Assembly (NCBI GenBank): GCA_022790685.1
Contig: JAAVXQ010000023.1
Location: forward strand, 1 to 10,115
DNA: 10,115 nt
Reading direction: 5' to 3'
DNA from: Clostridia bacterium
GTDB taxonomy: Bacteria; Bacillota; Clostridia; TANB77; CAG-508
A model generated the notes under the pieces. That model had not been told where the DNA came from and searched no databases. It saw only the letters and a program-made list of their open reading frames with translations. Position 1 is the first letter of the stretch. Every line of letters starts with the position of its first letter. Below, in pieces: positions 6,176 through 10,115 of this stretch. The translations under genes were made by a program, and so were the position numbers.

Positions 6176-6547
6176 ATGAGTGAAAAAACAGATAAAATGT
6201 TAGAAGAAATTGATAGCTTAACAGTAGTTGAATTATCAGAATTAGTAAAAGGAATTGAAGAAAAATATGGAGTAACTGCAGCAGCAGTTGCAGCACCAGC
6301 AGCTGGAGGAGCAGCTGGAGAAGCAGCAGCAGAAAAATCAGAATTTAATGTAGTATTAAAAGATGCTGGAGCAAATAAAATAGCTGTAATCAAAGTTGTT
6401 AGAGATGCAACAGGATTAGGATTAAAAGAAGCTAAAGAATTAGTTGATGGAGCTCCAAAAACAGTTAAAGAAAATGTAGCTAAAGAAGAAGCTGAAGAAT
6501 TAAAAGCTAAATTCTCAGAAGCTGGAGCTGTTATTGAATTACAATAA
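6176..6547 (+). CDS. rplL: 50S ribosomal protein L7/L12
   Basis: L7/L12 is the multi-copy stalk protein that recruits and activates translational GTPases. At 123 residues it has the normal length. The N-terminal dimerisation domain (1-32) contains I-D-S-L-T-V-V-E-L-S-E-L-V, the Ala/Gly-rich hinge spans about 33-54, and the C-terminal domain has the family core K-I-A-V-I-K-V-V-R (68-76) and T-G-L-G-L-K-E-A-K-E-L-V (79-90). AGGAGG (6161-6166) precedes the ATG by 9 bases. The gene ends the operon: a long terminator follows directly, and rpoB, its usual downstream neighbour in Firmicutes, is absent. Confidence 0.98.
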   Translation: MSEKTDKMLEEIDSLTVVELSELVKGIEEKYGVTAAAVAAPAAGGAAGEAAAEKSEFNVVLKDAGANKIAVIKVVRDATGLGLKEAKELVDGAPKTVKENVAKEEAEELKAKFSEAGAVIELQ

Positions 6548-6575
6548 TTCTAGATTATAAATTAATTTAAATATT

Positions 6576-6645
6576 AATACGTCTTATTTTAAGTAGTAAA
6601 TAAAATATCATTTTGTTACTACTTATGATAAGACGTATTTTATTT
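6576..6645 (+). terminator. Long intrinsic terminator after rplL
   Basis: Twelve base pairs join AATACGTCTTAT (6576-6587) and ATAAGACGTATT (6628-6639), and after a small internal loop nine more join AAGTAGTAA (6591-6599) and TTACTACTT (6616-6624). The tail is TTTTATTTAT. It should end the ribosomal protein operon firmly and isolate the next unit. Confidence 0.9.
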
Positions 6646-6696
6646 ATATAGAATATAAAAGGTAGAGTTCTTTTTTTGATTAATTATTAATTTATA

Positions 6697-6723
6697 TTGA
6701 TAAAAAACTTAATTTGATATAAT
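6697..6723 (+). promoter_or_regulatory. Extended -10 promoter for the pilin-like and hydrolase genes
   Basis: TGATATAAT (6715-6723) is a perfect extended -10. A TTGATA -35 candidate at 6697-6702 has a short 15-base spacer, so the -35 may be weak or unused. The ATG at 6766 lies about 35 bases after the expected start of transcription. Confidence 0.55.
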
Positions 6724-6765
6724 ATATATGTAAATCAATATATTACAAAAGAAAGAAGGAAATCT

Positions 6766-7197
6766 ATGAAATCTCAAAAAGGTATTACAATGATGTCTTT
6801 AGTCATATATGTTGCTAGTTTTATGCTAATAACAGGAATTGTTGGTACTATTACTACTTATTTTTATAATAATATGAAAATAATGGATGCGAGCATAGGA
6901 AGTAATGCTGAATATAATAAATTAAATTTATATATGGCAAAATTAGTGAAGGAAAAAGGGACAATTATATATAAATATGATGAAGATGATGGAGAATATA
7001 TAACTTTTGAAAATGGAGATAAGAGAAATACTTTTGTGAAGCTGGGAGATATTTTATATTATAACAATATAAAATTATGTAGCAATGTTGATGATTTTGA
7101 TGTAAAGGTTGAAACTGATACAGGAAAGCCAGTAGTGAAAGTATTGTTCCAAGTTTCTGGAACGGTGTTTTCAACACAATATGTTATTTCAAATTAG
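6766..7197 (+). CDS. Type IV pilin-like (pseudopilin) protein, 143 residues
   Basis: The N-terminus looks like a type III (prepilin) signal: a short basic leader M-K-S-Q-K-G, then the likely cleavage after G6, then I-T-M-M-S and a hydrophobic stretch up to about residue 34. This fits a class of pilins and pseudopilins cut by prepilin peptidase and assembled by a type II secretion or type IV pilus machine. The usual Glu at position +5 of the mature protein is replaced by Ser (S11), as in some minor pilins. The remaining domain is polar with several short predicted strands and one cysteine (C105). There is no pilus assembly ATPase, platform protein or peptidase in this window, so the machine, if any, is coded elsewhere. 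AAGGA (6756-6760) sets the start. The hydrolase gene begins 12 bases after the stop. An alternative is a simple membrane-anchored protein that is never processed. Confidence 0.75.
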   Translation: MKSQKGITMMSLVIYVASFMLITGIVGTITTYFYNNMKIMDASIGSNAEYNKLNLYMAKLVKEKGTIIYKYDEDDGEYITFENGDKRNTFVKLGDILYYNNIKLCSNVDDFDVKVETDTGKPVVKVLFQVSGTVFSTQYVISN

Positions 7198-7209
7198 AGG
7201 GAGAAAACA

Positions 7210-8247
7210 ATGCTAAAGAAGATTTTATTTAATTTACAAGTTTTTTTTGAAAAATTTAGAAGTTTTTTAGTAAGATTTATATTAAAATTGCTAATAATTA
7301 TTTTTATATGTGTCATAATTCATACAGTACTAAAAATGAGTGAAATATCAACGAATTATACAGGAACATATAAAAAACTAATAGGAATAGATGGAAATAA
7401 ACTTATGAATGTATATCAGACTGGTAATGGAGAGAAAACAATTGTAATATTACCAGGTTTTGGTACACCATCTCCTATAATACATTATAAAGCACTTACA
7501 GAAGGCTTAAAAGATGAATATAAAGTGATAGTTATAGAATATTATGGATATGGATTTAGTACAAATGCAAATAAAGAAAGAAAAAATGAAATAATAGCTA
7601 AAGAGATAAACACAGCATTAATGACCATAGGTGTAGATAAATGTGTATTTTTAGCACATTCAACTTCAAATTTATATGCTAGTAAGTATGCTAGTATGTA
7701 TCCAGATAATGTAGAGGCGATAATATCACTTGATGGAATATATCCAAGTGAAATTGAAAATGATTATTTACGTCAAAAATATCAAGATGATGTGAGAAAT
7801 ACAAAAATAACAGCAATATTTGAATTAACTGGATTTGAAAGAGCTTTAAGTTATATTAAGCCAGATGAATTTTATATAGATTATATGGAAAAAAGTAATA
7901 TTTATACAGATGAAGATATTAAGATATATAGAAATAGAATAGCAAGTAGCTATCTTACAACTCCAATGATAAAAGAAATAGGCATGCTAGAAAAAAATAT
8001 GAAGGAATTATCTAAATATAAATATGCCTCTAATTTACCAGTACTTCAAATTTTAGCTTCTGATACAGTAAAAGAATATGATTCTATTAAATCAGAAACA
8101 AATAAAACTTTAAAACAATTTGCAAATGACATGATATCAAATCCATCTATTCAGTCAACTGTTGAAATAGAGGGCGGACATATGTTACAGTTTACTTCTC
8201 CGAATGAAGTAATTGAAAGAATAAAGATTTTTTTACAAAATTTTTAA
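7210..8247 (+). CDS. Membrane-anchored alpha/beta hydrolase, 345 residues
   Basis: The product has an N-terminal membrane segment (about 21-41) after a basic start, with no cleavage site that I can see, and then an alpha/beta hydrolase fold, probably outside the membrane. Fold marks are V-I-L-P-G-F-G-T (79-86, oxyanion region), V-I-V-I-E-Y-Y-G-Y-G-F-S (106-117) and the nucleophile elbow FLAHSTSN (147-154). The likely catalytic triad is S151, H324 (in EGGHMLQF) and an acid, perhaps D285 in I-L-A-S-D-T-V. The elbow is A-H-S-T-S instead of the usual G-x-S-x-G, which is uncommon but tolerated in this superfamily. The substrate is unknown; esterase, lipase or peptidase activity are all possible. 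AGAGGGAG (7196-7203) overlaps the stop of the pilin-like gene, so the pair is probably co-transcribed. A good terminator follows. Confidence 0.88.
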   Translation: MLKKILFNLQVFFEKFRSFLVRFILKLLIIIFICVIIHTVLKMSEISTNYTGTYKKLIGIDGNKLMNVYQTGNGEKTIVILPGFGTPSPIIHYKALTEGLKDEYKVIVIEYYGYGFSTNANKERKNEIIAKEINTALMTIGVDKCVFLAHSTSNLYASKYASMYPDNVEAIISLDGIYPSEIENDYLRQKYQDDVRNTKITAIFELTGFERALSYIKPDEFYIDYMEKSNIYTDEDIKIYRNRIASSYLTTPMIKEIGMLEKNMKELSKYKYASNLPVLQILASDTVKEYDSIKSETNKTLKQFANDMISNPSIQSTVEIEGGHMLQFTSPNEVIERIKIFLQNF

Positions 8248-8258
8248 AATAAAAATAT

Positions 8259-8326
8259 ATAGGCAGTTATGTGATTCCAATGTTAATATTAATAATGTTT
8301 GGAAAAAGTAATTGTCTATTTTTTTA
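8259..8326 (+). terminator. Intrinsic terminator after the hydrolase gene
   Basis: ATAGGCAGTTA (8259-8269) pairs with TAATTGTCTAT (8309-8319) over 11 base pairs, two of them G-U. TTCCAA (8275-8280) and TTGGAA (8299-8304) form an inner stem. A run of T follows (8319-8325). Confidence 0.85.
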
Positions 8327-8336
8327 TTATCTATTC

Positions 8337-8365
8337 TTGACAAAAATTGTAAAGCGTAGTATTCT
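8337..8365 (+). promoter_or_regulatory. Probable promoter of the metal ABC transporter operon
   Basis: A perfect -35 TTGACA (8337-8342) has TATTCT (8360-8365) at the ideal 17-base distance. The better-looking TATAAT (8365-8370) overlaps it but would need a 22-base spacer. I see no clear palindromic Zur, Fur or MntR box. Three copies of A/T-TGTAAA (8347-8353, 8376-8382, 8391-8397) lie around and after the promoter. Confidence 0.55.
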
Positions 8366-8413
8366 ATAATAATGAATGTAAACTAGAATTATGTAAAAGA
8401 GGAGACTATTATT

Positions 8414-9382
8414 TTGAAAAAGCATTTTCTATTAATTTTGGATATTTTAATACTAATAGTTATTATGACTGCTTTAATTATTATATTTAAAAAAGATGAA
8501 TTAACTAAAGATGAAAGTAAAGAAATTCAAATTATAGCAACTCTATTTCCACAATATGATTTTGCAAAACATATTGTAAAGGATAAAGCTGATGTTAAAT
8601 TATTAATAAAATCTGGAGTAGAGACACATAATTTTGAACCAACTCAAAAAGATATGATTTTAATAAATAATAGTGATTTGTTTTTATATACAGGAGAAGA
8701 GTTAGAACCTTGGACAGAAGAATTATCAAAAAGTATAAATTCTGATATAAAGATAGCAAACATTTCCTTAGGAATTGATTTTATAGATATACATGAATTT
8801 GAGGAAAAACATAAAAATGATAATATAGCAGAAGAAGAAAAATATGAAGAACATAGCAGAGATGGTCATATATGGTTAAATCCTAGAAATGCAGTTATAA
8901 TGCTTGATAATATATTAGAGGAGATTGTAAGCTTAGATAAAGAAAATGAAGATTTTTATAGAAAAAATGCAGAAGAATATAAAAAAGAAATAATAAGGAT
9001 AGATGAGAAATTGCAAGAACTAGTAGAGAAAGCACCGTTTAAAGAACTTGCTTTTGGAGGAGAATTTGCATATTCATATTTTATAGAAAAATATAATTTA
9101 AATTTTATTAGTGTTTATAGCAATTGTGGACATGGTGAAGATCCAAGTATATCTAAAGTAAAATCAGTTATTGATTATATAAATGAAAAGCAAATACCAA
9201 TAGTATTTTATGAAGAATTAAGTGAAGGAATTGTAGCAAAAATGATAGCAGAGGAGACTAGTGCAGAATCATGTGTATTATATACAATTCATAATGCGAA
9301 TATTATTGGAGAAAATCCAGATACATATGTAACATTAATGAATAAAAATATAGAGAATTTAGAAAAGGCACTATATAAATAA
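8414..9382 (+). CDS. znuA: Metal (zinc/manganese) ABC transporter substrate-binding protein
   Basis: This is a cluster 9 (ZnuA/TroA-type) substrate-binding protein of 322 residues, the usual size, which captures a divalent metal outside the cell for the ABC importer coded next. Probable ligands are H72 (G-V-E-T-H-N-F-E-P), H152 (DGHIWLNP), E217 (F-G-G-E-F-A-Y-S-Y-F, where PsaA has its Glu ligand) and H293 (Y-T-I-H-N). Between H72 and H152 lies a charged loop (126-148) with three histidines, as is typical of zinc-type members but short. The N-terminus has one hydrophobic segment (5-25) but no lipobox cysteine, so the protein may be held by an uncleaved anchor and not by lipid. The start is TTG at 8414, 9 bases after AGAGGAG (8398-8404); no nearby ATG fits. 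The sequence around 213-245 resembles clostridial zinc-binding members. Zinc is more likely than manganese, but this is an inference. Confidence 0.9.
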   Translation: MKKHFLLILDILILIVIMTALIIIFKKDELTKDESKEIQIIATLFPQYDFAKHIVKDKADVKLLIKSGVETHNFEPTQKDMILINNSDLFLYTGEELEPWTEELSKSINSDIKIANISLGIDFIDIHEFEEKHKNDNIAEEEKYEEHSRDGHIWLNPRNAVIMLDNILEEIVSLDKENEDFYRKNAEEYKKEIIRIDEKLQELVEKAPFKELAFGGEFAYSYFIEKYNLNFISVYSNCGHGEDPSISKVKSVIDYINEKQIPIVFYEELSEGIVAKMIAEETSAESCVLYTIHNANIIGENPDTYVTLMNKNIENLEKALYK

Positions 9383-9403
9383 CACATATAAAGAGGTGGT
9401 AAA

Positions 9404-10067
9404 ATGAATTTATTGGAAGTTAATAACCTGCAAGTATCTTATTCAAATCATACAGCAATAGAAAAAGTTTCTTTTAAAGTAGTTGAAGGAGAATACATAT
9501 GCTTAGTAGGAGAAAATGGTTCGGGAAAGAGTACATTAGTAAAAACTATTGTTGGTTTAATTAAACAAGATATGGGTGAAATAAAGCTTAATATTCCATT
9601 AGATGAAGTATCATATCTTTCACAAACAAATTTAAAAGATTTAGATTTTCCAGCAACTGCAAAAGAGATAATAATGTCTGGAACGCAAAAACATATGAAA
9701 ATGCCTTTTTATACTAAGCTTGACAAACAAAAATATAATGAGATTATAAAAAAATTGAAAATAGAAGATATTCAGCGGAAGAAAAATAGGAGACTTATCT
9801 GGTGGACAAAAACAAAGAGTTCTTATTGCGAGAGCTTTAATAAGAGAACCAAAATTATTAATTTTAGATGAACCAGCTACTGGATTAGATTACAATATTA
9901 CTAAAGAATTGTACAATTTTTTAGAACAAGAAAATAAGAATAGAAAAACTGCTATAATAATGGCAACACATGATTTAGAAGAAATAAAACATATAAAACC
10001 AAGAATAATTTGTTTAGCAAGAGAAATAAAATATGATGGAAACATAGAAGGGTGGAAGGGGTTTTAA
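9404..10067 (+). pseudogene. znuC: Metal ABC transporter ATP-binding protein, interrupted by a frameshift
   Basis: The gene starts at an ATG after GAGGTGG (9393-9399), 21 bases behind the substrate-binding gene. The first frame holds Walker A (GENGSGKST, residues 36-44) and the Q-loop (Q74), then loses homology near residue 127 and stops at 9871. The rest of the ATPase continues in the +1 frame: I-G-D, signature LSGGQ (9795-9809), Walker B L-L-I-L-D-E-P (9855-9875), the D-loop G-L-D and the H-loop His in A-T-H-D (9969-9971), ending with TAA at 10065-10067. Removing one A from the run at 9782-9786 would join both halves into a normal protein of 220 residues. All motifs are intact, so a sequencing or assembly error, or a very recent mutation, is the simplest reading. 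If real, import through this system would fail unless another ATPase serves it. Confidence 0.85.
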
Positions 10068-10068
10068 A

Positions 10069-10115
10069 ATGAATGAATTAATAAATCTATTGTCTTATAC
10101 ATTTATCCAAAGAGC
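10069..10115 (+). CDS. znuB: Metal ABC transporter permease, 5' fragment
   Basis: The ATG is one base after the stop of the ATPase gene and follows AAGGGG (10056-10061), so translation is probably coupled. The 15 visible codons read M-N-E-L-I-N-L-L-S-Y-T-F-I-Q-R, which resembles the start of ZnuB/AdcB-type membrane subunits, whose first helix follows a similar L-S-x-x-F-x-Q-R-A segment. The frame is open to the end of the window. The position after a substrate-binding and an ATPase gene supports the call; the fragment alone would be too short. Confidence 0.8.
   Translation, partial: MNELINLLSYTFIQR

Noticed and set aside
6142..6393. Open frame on the - strand opposite rplL, rich in Ala and Pro
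   Set aside because: It is the mirror of the Ala-rich hinge of L7/L12 and has no ribosome binding site or family likeness. The other - strand frames (for example 1668-1895, 4251-4463, 5020-5253) are rejected for the same reason.
9776..9791. Programmed ribosomal frameshift in the ATPase gene
   Set aside because: The join needs a +1 (or -2) shift on a short A5 run. I see no stop codon or slippery heptamer of the known kinds, and ABC ATPases of this type are not known to be recoded.
1..10115. CRISPR array, insertion sequence, phage or defence genes
   Set aside because: I found no regularly spaced repeats, transposase-like proteins, terminal inverted repeats or known defence motifs on either strand.

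Overview
The window comes from an AT-rich, low-GC Gram-positive bacterium, most likely a member of the Clostridia or a close relative. The signs are the very A-rich codon use, strong GGAGG-type ribosome binding sites, two TTG starts, intrinsic terminators with U-tracts, and the Firmicutes-style L10 leader. No species can be named from the sequence alone. Almost every gene is on the + strand.

Layout. Positions 1-57 are the 3' end of a 5S rRNA, so an rRNA operon ends here; its terminator is at 71-123. Next is a one-gene unit (promoter 164-193, an unrecognised 80-residue protein at 232-474, terminator 519-565). A two-gene unit follows: a 503-residue protein with a split, HPD-less J-domain-like region, and a flavin reductase-family protein 11 bases downstream.

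The core of the window (2912-6645) is a transcription-translation block: rpmG (L33), secE, nusG, rplK (L11), rplA (L1), a complete L10 leader/attenuator, rplJ (L10) and rplL (L7/L12). It starts at a strong extended -10 promoter and ends at a long terminator directly after rplL, so rpoB and rpoC do not follow as they do in most Firmicutes. SecE has an unusual Asn/Glu-rich tail.

Downstream lies a second two-gene unit: a type IV pilin-like protein and a membrane-anchored alpha/beta hydrolase, ended by the terminator at 8259-8326. The window closes with a zinc/manganese-type ABC importer operon: a substrate-binding protein (TTG start, no lipobox cysteine), an ATPase gene broken by one apparent extra base near 9782-9786, and the first 15 codons of the permease, which runs off the end.

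Most of the window is ordinary housekeeping DNA. I see no clear undescribed system. The parts most worth a second look are the orphan 80-residue gene, the split J-like protein, the SecE tail, the break between rplL and rpoB, the pilin-hydrolase pair, and the frameshift in the ATPase gene.
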